A stretch of 64,000 nucleotides of DNA, taken from Sphaerulina vaccinii. Lineage: Eukaryota > Ascomycota > Dothideomycetes > Mycosphaerellales > Mycosphaerellaceae. This document shows, piece after piece, positions 22,879 to 34,357 of the stretch (positions within the stretch are counted from its first letter, which is position 1; every line of letters begins with the position of its first letter). The stretch covers positions 124,001-188,000 of the forward strand of contig JAKUDP010000004.1 in NCBI GenBank assembly GCA_022570795.1, given 5' to 3'. Below the pieces are notes generated by a model. It was given only the letters and a program-made list of their open reading frames with translations. It was not told where the DNA came from and did not search any database. The position numbers and the translations under genes were made by a program.

Positions 22879-25800
22879 TTAAGTTGACTGAACCGGCTGA
22901 TCCTCCACGGTTCCGCCAGGTGCACAGCTAGACAAACATCATTAGCATAAACCCCACAACACACCAAGACATGCTTAGTACTTACGAGCAAAAGAGGTTG
23001 GTATCTCCATAAGCATCATCCAACCTCGTCACACTTGGCCAGAACTTCTTCTCCTTTAGCCACGCCAATGGGTAAGCAGCCTTCTCGCGACTGTAGGGAC
23101 GATCCCACTCGGAGGTGATGAGGTCTTGTTGCGTGTGTGGGGCCATCTTCAGCACATTGCCTTCGCGTGGCTGTGTTCCGTTCTCGATCTCTCTAATCTC
23201 CTGGCGAATCGACAGCAGGGCGTCACAGAAACGGTCAAGTTCAGATTTGCTCTCGGACTCAGTGGGCTCAATCATCATCGTGTTGTTGATGGGCCACGAC
23301 ATAGTGGGCGAGTGGAAGCCGTAGTCTTGCAGACGCTTGGCGATGTCGATGACTTCAATTCCGGAAGTCTTTTTGAAGTTGCGGACGTCGAGGATGAACT
23401 CGTGTGCGCAGCGACCTTTAGAGTTTGTGAAAGCGACATCGTACTCGCCATCTTTCTGTAGGCGAGCCATGATGTAGTTGGCGTTCAGCAGAGTGATCTT
23501 GGTAGCGTGGGTGAGTCCACGGGCGCCCATCATCTTGATATATGCCCAAGAAATTGGCAGAATACTGGCCGATCCCCACGGTGCGGCAGAGACTGGTGCG
23601 GTGGCTTGCTTGCCTCCGACATTGGCAACCAGTGGGTGGCCCGGCAGGAATGGAGCAAGGTGCTCGGCAACACCAATGGGTCCGACACCCGGTCCACCTC
23701 CTCCGTGAGGAATACAGAATGTCTTGTGAAGGTTGAGATGGCATACGTCTGCGCCAATCTCACCCGGCGAGCACAGACCGATCTGTGCATTCATGTTTGC
23801 TCCGTCCATGTAGACTTGACCGCCATGTTTGTGCACGATCTCGCAGGCTCTCTTGACTTCGGGTTCAAACACGCCGAAAGTCGATGGGTAGGTCACCATG
23901 AAGGCGCCAAGCTCTTCGCTGTACTTCTCGCATTTAGCTTCGAGGTCGGCAATGTCAAGGTTGCCAGTGGGATGAGGGTTGTCCTTGGTGGGTCTCGCAT
24001 CACATTTGATTGTGACGACGCGCATTCCAGCCATCGCTGCTGATGCAGGATTCGTGCCATGAGCAGACTCTGGGATCAGGCAGATATCGCGCTTCTTGCC
24101 AGGCTGCTGTTCTTGGAACTTGCGAATGACACGCAGGCCAGTGAACTCTCCTTGAGCACCTGAGTTGGGTTGAAGTGATACCGAGTGGAAACCAGTAATC
24201 TCCGCAAGATCATCTTCGAGCTCCTTGATCAAGGTCTGGTAACCTTTTGTCTGCTCCGGTGGCGCGAATGGATGGATGTTGGCAAACTCAGGCCAAGTGA
24301 TTGGGATCATCTCAGTTGTGGCGTTCAGCTTCATCGTGCATGAGCCGAGCGGGATCATCGAGTGCACAAGAGACAGGTCCTTGGACTGCAGGTGGTGCAT
24401 GTATCGCAAGATCTCGGTCTCGGAGTGGTAGGAGTTAAAGACTGGGTGAGTGAGGAACTCTGATGTACGCTTGAGCGACTCTGGGACCTGAGCGTTGGCC
24501 TCCACACCCTGTGCGAGTGCTTCGACATCGATAGCATCGGTGGTGAAAGCCTTGAAGATCTCGTCGATCTGCTTCTTGCCGACAGTCTCATCGATGGTGA
24601 TTCCAATGTGCTCGTCGTCGATCACACGGAAGTTGGTAAGGAAGTTTGAGACAGACTTGGCAGCAAAGCCAGGAGCATCGTGCTTCTTGACCACAACAGT
24701 ATCGAAAGCGACTGGTTGACGAACTTCAAGACCGCCGCTCTCCAGACCCTTCGCAAGCACTTGAGTCATCTTCGCAACCTTCTCGGCAATCTTCTTCAGG
24801 CCTTCGGGACCGTGGTAGACAGCATACATGGCGCTCATGTTGGCGAGAAGAGCTTGGGCCGTGCAGACGTTACTTGTAGCCTTCTCTCTTCTGATGTGCT
24901 GTTCACGGGTCTGAAGTGCCAGACGAGCGGCGTTGTTGCCAAGACGATCCTTCGAGAGACCGATCAGACGTCCTGGGATCTTGCGGCTGTGCTTGTCACT
25001 CACTGCGAAGAATGCAGCATGTGGGCCACCAAAGCCGAAAGGTACACCAAAGCGCTGGGCGTTACCGAATGCAACATCAGCGCCAAATTCTCCAGGAGGT
25101 GTGAGCAGAGTCAATGCGAGCAGATCAGTGCCTACAGCGAATGTGCCCTGGTACCTGTGCACCTTGTCTGCGAGAGCTCTGTAGTCTGCGACTCCTCCGA
25201 GAGTGTCTGGGTACTGTGCCTGCACTCCAATGAGGCTGTCGCCAAGCTCATCTACGCGCTTGCTTTCGTCCTTGAGAATATCTGCCACTTCGATGGTAAT
25301 GCCAAAGCCCTGAGCACGGCTCTCCAGAACAGCAATGGTCTGTGGGTGAGCCAGGTGAGATACGAGCCAGACCTTCTTCTCCATCTTCTTCAATCGGGAA
25401 GCTGGAAGTGTGTTCATCGCCAGAGTCATAGCCTCTGCTGCTGCGGTCGCCTCATCCAGGAGAGATGCATTTGCGATCGCGAGTCCAGTAAGATCAGTAA
25501 CCATAGTCTGAAAGTTCAGCAACGACTCCAGTCTGCCCTGACTGATCTCAGGCTGGTATGGAGTGTAGCTCGTATACCACGCTGGGTTCTCCAGAATGTT
25601 GCGCTTGATCACCTCTGGCACACGAGTCCCAGCATAGCCACATCCGATATATGACTTATAGACCTTATTCTCGCTGGCAATCTCCTTCAGTCGTGCCAAC
25701 AGCTGGCTCTCAGAGTATCCTCCCTCAGTCGTAGGCACTGAACCCGACTCTGGTACTGGCCCCTCCACATTGAGGTCCTTGCTGGTGAGGATCGACTCTG

Positions 25801-26149
25801 GCAGGACTTGCTTGACGAAGTCATCCAAGCTCTTCACGGGCGGGTCGAGAGCTTGTAGCATCTCTTCCGTTGTCGTAGCAGTGGGGCCAATGTGTCGACG
25901 TGGGAAGGTGTCCAGCGGTGCGAAGATGGACGAGTCATGGCTCTTAACCTCGAGGTCACTGTCTCGTGTCTCTGCGTTGGAGTAGAAGCCTCGAGTACGT
26001 GTGTGAGCCGAGTCCGGTTGTGCTGGCGAGATGTGATATGCTCGTGTCGTTCGTAGTGCTGGACGGTTCAGAACGCATCGTGGTGAGAGCGGCTTTCGTG
26101 TGGCAAGCCATTGCGCTCGGAGGCGAATCGCGAAGGTCGACATGTTCAC
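22879..26149 (-). CDS. GCV2: Glycine dehydrogenase (decarboxylating), P protein, mitochondrial
   Basis: Pyridoxal-phosphate enzyme of the mitochondrial glycine cleavage system: it decarboxylates glycine and passes the aminomethyl group to the lipoyl H protein. Exon 1 is 26149-22986; a 58-nt intron (GTAAGT...GTCTAG with a GCTAATG branch site) leads to a short last exon 22927-22879, giving 1070 residues. Without the intron the protein would end abruptly at NLFCS, whereas the spliced end continues CAPGG as in relatives. The Arg-rich N-terminus (MNMSTFAIRLRAQWLATRKP) is a mitochondrial presequence. DTFPRRHIGPT opens the mature enzyme. NLHKTFCIPHGGGGPGVGPI carries the PLP-binding Lys, near residue 809. 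IPLGSCTMKLNA and SAHGTNPASAAMAGM are also conserved. Full length and undamaged. Confidence 0.97.
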
Positions 26150-28421
26150 GGTGGTGGTGATGTGGCCACTCTGCCAACAAGAACGAAAGGATCAACTTGC
26201 ACGAACAATGCAAGGTGGGAGCGAATCCTTCACGGTGGTGAGGTGAGACGAGACTTGGTACAGGAAAAGTTCAAGCTCTCCAATGTCGATCACGCGAATT
26301 GGTCCGTGGTATCTTTCACTGACCTTATCAGCCGCTAGTAGCCGATAAGGACAATAACACGCACTCCTACACCGACTCCTACTCCTACTTTCATCAATCT
26401 CGGTCACCGTAACGAATCGTCAGGAGACATGTCTTTGAGTTGATCTATCTGTTCTTTACAAAGCCTACGAGTCTCCTGCTACATACTCCACGTCGCAGAG
26501 CGTTGAGCCTCATCTTCTTCGGCCTCAAAAAGTCTCCCGCAGTACCCGATCCGCGCCTCGTATGACAACGTGGAGAAGAACTTTGATGTTGGGCTCCCAT
26601 TTACTTAGACTGGTTCACGGCGGGCTTCTGATGACTTGGACTGGATGAGAAGTCCCCGACGTGATGCAATACTCTCAACCGCAATGGCACTTCGGGCGTA
26701 CCATAACCTCTTTTGTGAGCAAGTCTTGGCGGGGTTAGGATCACCTCTTTGGGTCAGGGCAACATATGCAGGTACGAGGCTGAGAAGTGGAGTGGTTGAG
26801 ATCGACGCCGCTTGACTTCACCTCACTCTCATTGTGTGCTCCTCAGGCACGAAACAAAGAAGAAGATGTGCTGCTACCTCCTACACCAAGAATTTCCGGA
26901 GTGCTTGCCGAGTGGAACCCTGCCGCTTCGAAACGGTGAAGTTGTCAGCGATCTTCGACTTCACCTTCTCAGACGCTCTACCTTCGCATGCTATGCAATG
27001 ACTGGTGAACTCCGGCGAGCAGACTGTCCTTCTGCGATGCTCCAGGAAGACTAGATGAAAGCATGGCCTTCATCTGTTTGGAAGAACATCTCTTCCTCAG
27101 TGGCATCTTGCAGGTTTCACTCCGACAAAAACCGCAAGCGGGAGCGGCAGTCTAATAACTACGCTCCAGGGCATTGCTTGCCTTCAGTGAATACCATGCA
27201 GGATGGCTCCGATCGCAAACCGTGGTCAAGCCGAGAAGTCAATAGGCTCAGTCTAGTCTAATAACCGATGCTGATGATACTTTGCAGGTCGTCTGTATAT
27301 CATGGCTACAACAGCTGACGAATATGGCAATGTGACTGCCTACTTACCAGGACCAAGCTCTGGAACACGACAGATACACACCACCGTCTTGAGCTTAAGC
27401 AACTCAATCTCGGCAGAGCAGATGCCACTCGCTCCCTAGATACTACGCGTCCGCCAGGGCTACACATGTGGCCACAGAGGCTACGAGCAAGCTACTTATT
27501 GCCCGTCTCAATTCGGTCAGTACTATACCGCTTTTCATCAAGCTCTGTCGCAGAGACTTCGGCACGACCACACTATCCGATATAGACTTGGCATGCAATC
27601 TAAGAGCATTGCCCCAAGGAGGGTAAGCTTGCAGCACTCATACAGCGTCTTCGCACATCAGAGTTGGATGCACTAGCTGGCTTCTCTCTGAAATCAGGGC
27701 TTCGGCCGATAACGACCCGAGGTCGAACAGGTTGGCATGGTTCGTAGTGCTGGGCATCCAGCTACGATGGACGAAGATGCTGTAATCTCCCTGACGGGAC
27801 TCCCGCATCAGGAAATGGACGCGTCCGCGCCCGGAAGCGGGCGCAGCTCGCGGGGCCCGTGCTCCTCCAGTTGTGCATAACTTCTCGCTGTGCCCGCCCT
27901 CGCGTCGTCTTTCTCTTCCGCACTTTCACTCGAACTGTGACCCCCCTCCCTAGCCCGACACTTGACCCGCGGTCTTCTAGAGTCTCCCACCCCAGATGAT
28001 GCGCAGACGGTTTCTGGCGACTGCTACGTCCCGTAAGTGATAACGGCACGAGCGAAATGTGTCCCGCGCGCATTTGCTTACAATCGAGTCCTCCTAGCAG
28101 CATCTACGCACCACTCGCACCACACGTTCTGGCCTACGAATCTACTCGGATGACTCACCGCCACGTCCTCTCGCTCCTGCCGATCGCATCATTTTGCGCC
28201 AATAGCCGGGGCGAAGCATGGCGCCGCCCTCGCCAATCCTGCGCAATCCTCCTCCAACGCCGTGAGACGCCTTCCCCTTCACCAACTCTCTAACCTTCCT
28301 CAGCTCTCCGCCTCGCCTCTTGACAGTAGCCACACGTGTGATCATGAACATGCACCTTCCTCTCGACACGTGTGTCACTAATGACGAAGTCGATATTCCT
28401 GTCTCCACTCGATAGCATTGA
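26150..28421. other. Gene-poor region
   Basis: About 2.3 kb. Short open frames on both strands (for example 26812-27054 and 27055-27261 on +, 27762-28103 on -) lack motifs or plausible splicing. Around 27.8-28.3 kb base composition is noticeably GC-rich (for example GGACGCGTCCGCGCCCGG near 27819). A short pyrimidine-rich TCC/CTAC run lies at 26361-26394. No gene is supported. Confidence 0.5.
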
Positions 28422-28673
28422 GCCTATAGGCGCCAGACTCGGCGCGAACGAGCCGTACGACAGCACTTGCTCATACCACCCGAAGAGAAGGCTCTTGTAG
28501 AACACGTTTTACGTCTGTATCGCATTGGGCACCCGGCGCGCGTCAAGCACCTTCGGGACTTCGCGAGGATACTACTACGGCGGCGTGCCAGAGGCCAGGG
28601 CAAGCGCAGTCCACGACGGGAAGGAATCATGTGGCATCCATTGCCCAACAGACGTCATAGTGAATGCCACTGA
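28422..28673 (+). mobile_element. Fragment resembling Tc5/CENP-B-type helix-turn-helix of a pogo/Fot1-like transposase
   Basis: The frame 28422-28673 reads YRRQTRRERAVRQHLLIPPE followed by EKALVEHVLRLYRIGHPARV and LRDFARILLRRR. This fits the DNA-binding region of pogo/Fot1 transposases (pattern: RR...SR......LTPEEE..LV..IL.....G.P.....VR..A). No DDE catalytic domain and no terminal inverted repeats were found nearby, and stops flank the fragment. It is best read as an old relic in the gene-poor, locally GC-rich stretch; a chance match is possible. Confidence 0.4.
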
Positions 28674-29165
28674 TGACACTCTCATTGACAGTACTTTCAA
28701 CGCCTCAAGTGTACCTGAACCACTGCTCAGTCTGGAGGGATTGTACGTCAAAGCTCTCTGGTTGTTGAGCTAGCGCATTGGTTGGCTGACGTTCCAGACA
28801 GACCGATGGAAAATTGGTTGACGGACCCCGCCGGCGGCTGTCAGCGACCTGCATGAAGCTAAACTCACTTAGCGAGCGATCCACATCTCAATCTTCGTTC
28901 GGTTGTCTAGAAGCATATGTGCTTGATCTTTAACCTGCACGGTAACGAAAGAATCGGTTTCCCGGCATGGGATCGTTCACGCTGCATTTCGGAACACGAC
29001 CAAGTTGTCTAATGATGAATGACGTGGAAATGTGGTGTTCGCTAACCAGCTGATTGCATATATCCCGAGCACGACACCATCCTGCTCCTCGACGAGACGT
29101 GCAGCTCATCGCCTTCTTTTGTCACTGGCTCGTCTTACTTGACCTACCTACTGACAGCGCGTACA

Positions 29166-30157
29166 ATGTCGCACTTCAGTCGCGAGACCACAGCCGCAGA
29201 AGTCGCGGCGCACTGCGCAAAGGCAATCCAAGGCAAGATAGGTAAGTATGGTCACGCCTTACATATGACCATGGTCTGATACGATATATAGTCGTCATTA
29301 CTGGCACTTCTGACGGAGGGCTGGGCGGCGAAGCCATTACCCAAATTGCCAAATACAATCCTGCGCACATTATTGGACTGGACAGAGATGAGTCTACATC
29401 AGTTTTGAAGAATGACGAGTTCAGAAAGACCACCGCAGGAGTCAAGTTGGACTTCGTATACATGGATCTTCTGGATCTGGAGACTGTGAGGAAGGCTGCA
29501 GCTGAAGTAACATGCCTTACGGATAAGATCGATGTCCTGATCAACAACAGCGGTGTGATGGGAGTTCCGTACTCCAAATCAAACGAGGGCATCGAGAGCA
29601 CTCTCGCTATCAATTATCTTGGCCATTTTCTGTTCACCAACCTGCTTCTGGACAAAGTGGCCTCCGGTGGGCGCGTGATCAATCTCTCGAGCGTGGGTCA
29701 CGAGCTATCTCCTCTTCTCGAGGACCCAAACTTCGAAAACGGCAAGTCTTACACTCCGTGGAAGGGCTACGGGCAGTCCAAGACAGCCATGATACTGTTC
29801 ACGGCTATGCTGGAGCCACGCCTTACAGAAAGAGGCATATCCACCCACGCTCTCCATCCCGGAACTATTAAGACGCCTATCGAAAGTCATGTCACAAAAG
29901 AGATGTGGGAAGCCATGGGACAGCTGTGGGAAGAGACTCATGGCAAGGGATCGAAGTTGGGCGAGCCCAGAAAGAATCTTGCCCAGGGAGCTGCCACCAC
30001 AGTGTATGCTGCATTTGACACCAGTCTCCACGGGAAGAGCGGCTGTTACCTGGCGGACTGCCAGATTAGCGAGTGTCGTCGCTACGCCAATGATCCAGAG
30101 GAAGCAGAGCGCTTGAAAACGCTGAGCGAGAAGTGGGTGGGACAGAAGTTCAGTTGA
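29166..30157 (+). CDS. Short-chain dehydrogenase/reductase
   Basis: Two exons, 29166-29241 and 29292-30157, around a 50-nt intron (GTAAGT...TATAG) give 313 residues. The nucleotide-binding motif TGTSDGGLGGEA spans ~27-38, a variant of TGxxxGxG common in fungal SDRs; NNSGVMG replaces NNAG, LSSVGH carries the catalytic Ser and YGQSKTAMI the Tyr and Lys. It belongs with the retinol dehydrogenase/WW-oxidoreductase-like group of NAD(P)-dependent enzymes; substrate unknown. The first exon starts MSHFSRETTAAEVAAHC, upstream of the beta-strand, as expected. Two cupins and a bZIP factor follow within 4 kb, suggesting a small metabolic cluster. Confidence 0.88.
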
Positions 30158-30391
30158 AACACCGCAGTGTGGTTGTTGGGAATTCGAGTACTTTCTGTCG
30201 AACATGTCGAACTATGTCTGACGTTGGGTTGAGCGTTGTAGCCTCATAGAGATCCAGAATCTGAAGATGTTCCCGATCCATAGTGTCGAACCCCTGTGCG
30301 AATGGCACGGATTTGTAGTAACTCGGTCATTAGAGCTCGCGCCATGTCAGGCTAATACAAGCGGGGCAGCTAAACCTATTGAGGTGGCGCA

Positions 30392-30527
30392 GTAAGCCGT
30401 GCGCATAAGCGCGACTCAGATGATCGTGCAGTGGCTCCGCCCTTGGTTCATAGTGACAAGCCACGCACCCAAACCTATAATCTTCACTTTAATGGTGCAA
30501 GTCGTAAGCCGTGTGCATAAGCGCGAC
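30392..30527 (+). repeat. Pair of 24-bp direct repeats upstream of the cupin gene
   Basis: Copies at 30392-30415 and 30504-30527, starting GTAAGCCGTG and ending TAAGCGCGAC, differ at one base and are 112 bp apart. Each is preceded by an AAACCTAT block (about 30372 and 30470). They lie 250-390 bp upstream of the cupin ATG, so they may be regulatory or the trace of a local duplication. Confidence 0.7.
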
Positions 30528-30560
30528 CCATTTTACGAACAAGGTATTCAATTCTGCATG

Positions 30561-30591
30561 TCAGCCACGTGCATGTGATGCATGTGGCTGA
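30561..30591. promoter_or_regulatory. 31-bp near-perfect palindrome upstream of the cupin gene
   Basis: Arms TCAGCCAC and GTGGCTGA flank TGCAT and ATGCA around a GTG centre, with one mismatched pair. The element contains CACGTG, the E-box core bound by bHLH regulators. It is 186 bp upstream of the ATG at 30777. A regulator-binding site is inferred; a small DNA hairpin is the alternative. Confidence 0.5.
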
Positions 30592-30776
30592 TATGCTAGT
30601 ACGTTAACTTCCACTCCCAGTATTCAGCAGCTACATTATTAGTGCTCTGTGTTTTCTATAAGAAGGCCACCAGGGGCATTTTTCTCTAGGGATAGTTGAG
30701 ATCAGCTCGCATTTACGCACCACACCTCGTGCGACTTTCCCACCATACGATCGGTTAAAATCCAAAACAGACGACA

Positions 30777-31178
30777 ATGTCCTCGCCAGAGTCAATCATC
30801 ATCCCTGGCGGCACGAAGGAAGGCAGCAGTACTATGAAGGTCGACTCCACCTTTACTGGCGATGTATATCTGGACATGATCTTTGCCTCCAAAGAACTCT
30901 CGATGGCCAACGTCACATTTACCCCGTGTGCGCGCACCCACTGGCACACGCACGAAAACGGTCAAATTCTCACTGTTGTCCAAGGCACAGGCTGGATCTG
31001 CGACAAAGGTGGAAAGGCAAGACGTATCCGGAAGGGCGACATGATCTGGGCTCCTCCTGGTACCACTCATTGGCACGGAGCAGACGATGGTACACTTCTG
31101 ACACATACCGCTATGGGTCTTGGGGAGACGAAGTGGCTCGAGGCTGTGACGGACACGGAGTACGCGAACCGAGCTTAG
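30777..31178 (+). CDS. Single-domain cupin, hydroxynitrile-lyase-like
   Basis: A 133-residue intronless protein. The first cupin motif is THWHTHENGQILTVVQGTGW (His57, His59, Gln63); the second is APPGTTHWHGADDG (His98). HxH...Q...H is the metal-site pattern of the manganese cupins that act as R-selective hydroxynitrile lyases in some bacteria, such as the Granulicella enzyme. LTHTAMG (His110) and the C-terminal WLEAVTDTEY also fit. Related small cupins are more often of unknown function, so the lyase activity is only a possibility. It follows the SDR on the same strand and is tail-to-tail with another cupin. Confidence 0.8.
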   Translation: MSSPESIIIPGGTKEGSSTMKVDSTFTGDVYLDMIFASKELSMANVTFTPCARTHWHTHENGQILTVVQGTGWICDKGGKARRIRKGDMIWAPPGTTHWHGADDGTLLTHTAMGLGETKWLEAVTDTEYANRA

Positions 31179-31605
31179 ATCGGGGAGAGAGTGCTTTCGA
31201 GCAGTTGTCGCAGTACCATAATGCTAGGGGAGACAAAGCGATCTGATGGTGTGACGGAGAGGAGATAAGCATGGCGAGATCAAAGACAGGAGACTTTTCT
31301 TGCGTGTCACCTTGCACGGTGATTGGTGACAGAAGTGATGAAGGTGACCGATGTAAAGTGAAGCTTTTAGACCGCATGCTTTCCTTTCTTTAGAGTCTTT
31401 CGGACGTCGTTGTTGATCAGATCTCGCGGTGTAAGCATACGACTCGGTGTTCAACATAATTACGATCAATCTAACGAACAACTTCCGCCCTAAGTTTCCC
31501 GACCATGTATACCTCGATGAATACAGGAATCCGGCTCACATAACTACTCTGTATAATCCTTCGCAGAGGAGAGTCGTCTCAGTGCTCAAGACTGACACGC
31601 GTTGC

Positions 31606-32258
31606 CTAGGCCTCTCTATAGAAACCCAAATGGTCCTTTACATCCATATCGCCCACACGAAACTCCTTTGCTGGCAGCATCACAGCCACAAGTCGACACC
31701 ATTCTGTCTCACTTCGGTTGTTCCATGAGTGCATTGTGGCTCGTTGGACCACCACGTCTCCGGGGCTCATGATTCGTGTTTCTCCACTATCAAGCTTCAA
31801 TTCCAGACGTCCATGAACCAGTATGGCGAAGTCCAGAGAGAGCGTTCGATGGAAATGTTCCTCGTTCTGTGGCTCAATGTCAAAGTATCTCAGGACTGCT
31901 CCAGCTGCGTGGACCAAACCTAATTGACCAGAGGTAAGGACTTTTTCATTCATGGCAAGGTCTTGGGAAACGGTATTGTCAGCTAAGCGTACATCAACAG
32001 CCATGAGAAGGCACTGTGCCGGACATCGTAGCTTGTAGACCCGCACAACGGACCTTTGCGATCTTGGAAGTCCGAAGGACACTCATTCTGGGTGTATATG
32101 TTTGCAAGCGATAGGCTTCCGCGATCTTGAACAGTCCATTGCTGTGGCCTTGGTGGTAGGATGACACTCTTGCCAGCGTGATTGAGATCGGTAATGTACA
32201 CACTTGGGCTGTGCAGAACGGGAGGGTTGCTGCTGACAGGATTGTCGGGTCTAGCCAT
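31606..32258 (-). CDS. Cupin-domain protein
   Basis: Two exons, 32258-32054 and 31982-31606, around a 71-nt intron (GTCCGT...CTTAG) give 193 residues; the phase-1 join restores a continuous frame. The cupin core is HFHRTLSLDFAILVHGRLEL then MSPGDVVVQRATMHSW, as in fungal cupins found near polyketide or aromatic-metabolism genes. The N-terminal half (VYITDLNHAGKSVILPP) matches the usual lead-in of that group. Function unknown; oxygenase or isomerase activity is possible. Convergent with the neighbouring cupin and divergent from the bZIP factor. The donor is weak, so the exact splice may differ. Confidence 0.75.
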
Positions 32259-32920
32259 GGCTGTTGAGTGAGAGACCGATCAAAGGTGGGAGCAGATGCC
32301 AGAAGTATCAGGAGTTGAGCTGTGCCCACAGGAAACACGGGGGTCTGCTACCATTTGTAGGGCGAGTCGAAATCAATGACACTACATTGACGAAGCCTCC
32401 ATCAGCGATGGCTGTCGCATCGACATCTCCTCTGCGATATTTGTGCCTTTTGTTGGGCAGACCGGCAGGATGAACGCGTAACTTGGTGTGCAAGGCCCGT
32501 GAATGCTGCGTGGTTTGCGAAGCGTGAGCAGCATGTATCACACTAGTGCCAGAAGTGTAAGCAACTTGCACGAGTCTAAACTTTAGCATGAAGCTTCGAA
32601 GACGCTTCTGTGAAATGCCTAGTGAAAGATCTTAGTCATTGAGCTTGGTTGAGTTGACCGTCGGAACCATTCGGTCGGCGTGTGAGAATTCCCATGACGT
32701 CGCTGGGGACGTCGACCCTCCGCCTTTTGGTCGCGCTTTGCAATTGCAACCGCCAACACTTTGTCCTAGGTTGCGAGCACCTACCTCTGTCCGAATTTAC
32801 GCACCAGCGAGTGACATGGCACGGCTGACTGTCAGCCATGTGCGTCTTTCCAGTATCCACTGTCTCCAGCAGGGCGATGGCAGAGACCCTACGGTCCCAC
32901 ATCTGCAGGGCTCTGAGCGA

Positions 32921-33893
32921 ATGAACGCATTTCTCCCACGCCTCATCAGTCTGCAACATGCTATCACTTCGCAAGAGATCTGGGTGGGTGTCTCGCACCC
33001 TGCAAAGCGGAGGAAGATCCAAAATCGATTGAATCAACGAGCATACAGTCAGTGCCGTCTCATGATCTCTTTCCTGGGTGTCACAGTCGATAGCGCCTGA
33101 TACTGACCTTACCGCAGGGGGAAGGAAGGCTTGTCTTCGCAAAAAGGAACAGCTCTGCAACTCAGACCAAGAGTCGTCTCCTGTACAATCGTCAAGACAT
33201 TCGGAAAGTTCTCTGCGGAACGTTGCAGAATGTGACGGCGAACGCCCTGCAACGCCGCGTTTGCCCGCCGAGGACGGTAACAATTCTGTACATGCCGAAC
33301 AGCACCACTCCCACTGGGACTTGCGGAATCGCGCAATCTGCTCACTGTCCGCCCTGGCGGGAGAGAGTTTAATAATGCACGTGGGGGAGTTCCACCTGAA
33401 GAATTACCTTGTTGGCTCTCCCCTCACCGACAATCTCCTGACCTTGATTCCTTACAACACTTACTGTGCACTTGTCAACAACGGCCGTTTGCTTGGATAT
33501 ACCATGGATGATATGTGCCGTGATGACGCACTGTCCCGCTTTTACGGAATGACTCTTCCCATGGCTGATCCATGTCCATCAACTCTCCAACCGACAACAG
33601 TGCAGCGGCACATTCCTCATCATCCCTGGCTCGATTTATTCCCGATAGCCCAAATGAGAGACAATTTGATATTGGCTGGTACTCTGTTGGACGAAGACAA
33701 ACTTTGTGATCAGCTAGTTGGGTCGGCTGGACTCCAAGATTCGTCACGCGCCATGATCGTATGGGGGAAGTCGTGGGATCCGTCTGATTGGGAAGCTTCG
33801 GAGACGTTCCTACTGGAGTGGAACTGGGTGATGGGCGACTGCAATGAGTTGATCAGATCCTCACTCAGCTGGAGAGAACGCAGAAAGGGTTAA
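32921..33893 (+). CDS. bZIP transcription factor with DUF3425 domain
   Basis: Two exons, 32921-33047 and 33118-33893, around a 70-nt intron (GTCAGT...CGCAG, TACTGAC branch site) give 300 residues. The intron splits the basic region: PAKRRKIQNRLNQRAY continues after the join as RGRKACLRKKEQ. The C-terminal half has the DUF3425 core NLLTLIPYNTYCALVNNGRL, followed by STLQPTTVQRHIPHHPWLDL and KSWDPSDWEASETFLLEW. These fungal nuclear regulators often sit in or beside metabolic clusters. The same frame is open further upstream with another ATG at 32816 (335 residues); I chose 32921 because the bZIP is usually close to the N-terminus. It probably controls the cupin/SDR group. Confidence 0.82.
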
Positions 33894-34357
33894 TTACAAG
33901 GCGTCAGTCGTTCACAAACCACCATCAACTGAAACTATGGGTTATCCTTACTGTGCTGTGCATTGATATGGAAGCCGAGTCTAGGTCTTGAAGTCCATAT
34001 TAGTTGAGAGCCTGCGCAGGTCTGTATGTCCCCAGTGCCTGCGGATCTCGACTACCTTAAGTTCAGGTGCGTACTCCGTTGCGGGGATTGAGATCTGAGG
34101 TATCGGCACGACACCTTACGACTACTAGTACCTTGACACCGACCATCGATTGCTGTTAGGTACACTACCCCATCTTTCAAGGTACTACTCCTTATATGGT
34201 ATCTTCGCACTAAGTTGAGTTAGCATAAAGCGACCGCAATTTGTCCATCCTAGCAATCTTTCTTTGTCCTCACTGCTTGACGTGGCTATCGCCATGCCGC
34301 CTGCTGCAAGCATTCTCGCGCGAGCGGACCCTGGGCGAACTGCAACCGCTGACCAGC
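33894..34357. other. Intergenic region
   Basis: Between the converging ends of the bZIP gene and the MACPF/HET chimera. No gene or element recognised. Confidence 0.6.

Noticed and set aside
26812..27261. Two abutting plus-strand frames separated by one TAG
   Set aside because: Tempting as another one-stop gene, but the translation has no conserved-looking segment on either side.
32636..33283. 215-codon frame on the minus strand
   Set aside because: It is the shadow of the bZIP/DUF3425 gene, whose basic region and intron are clear on the plus strand.
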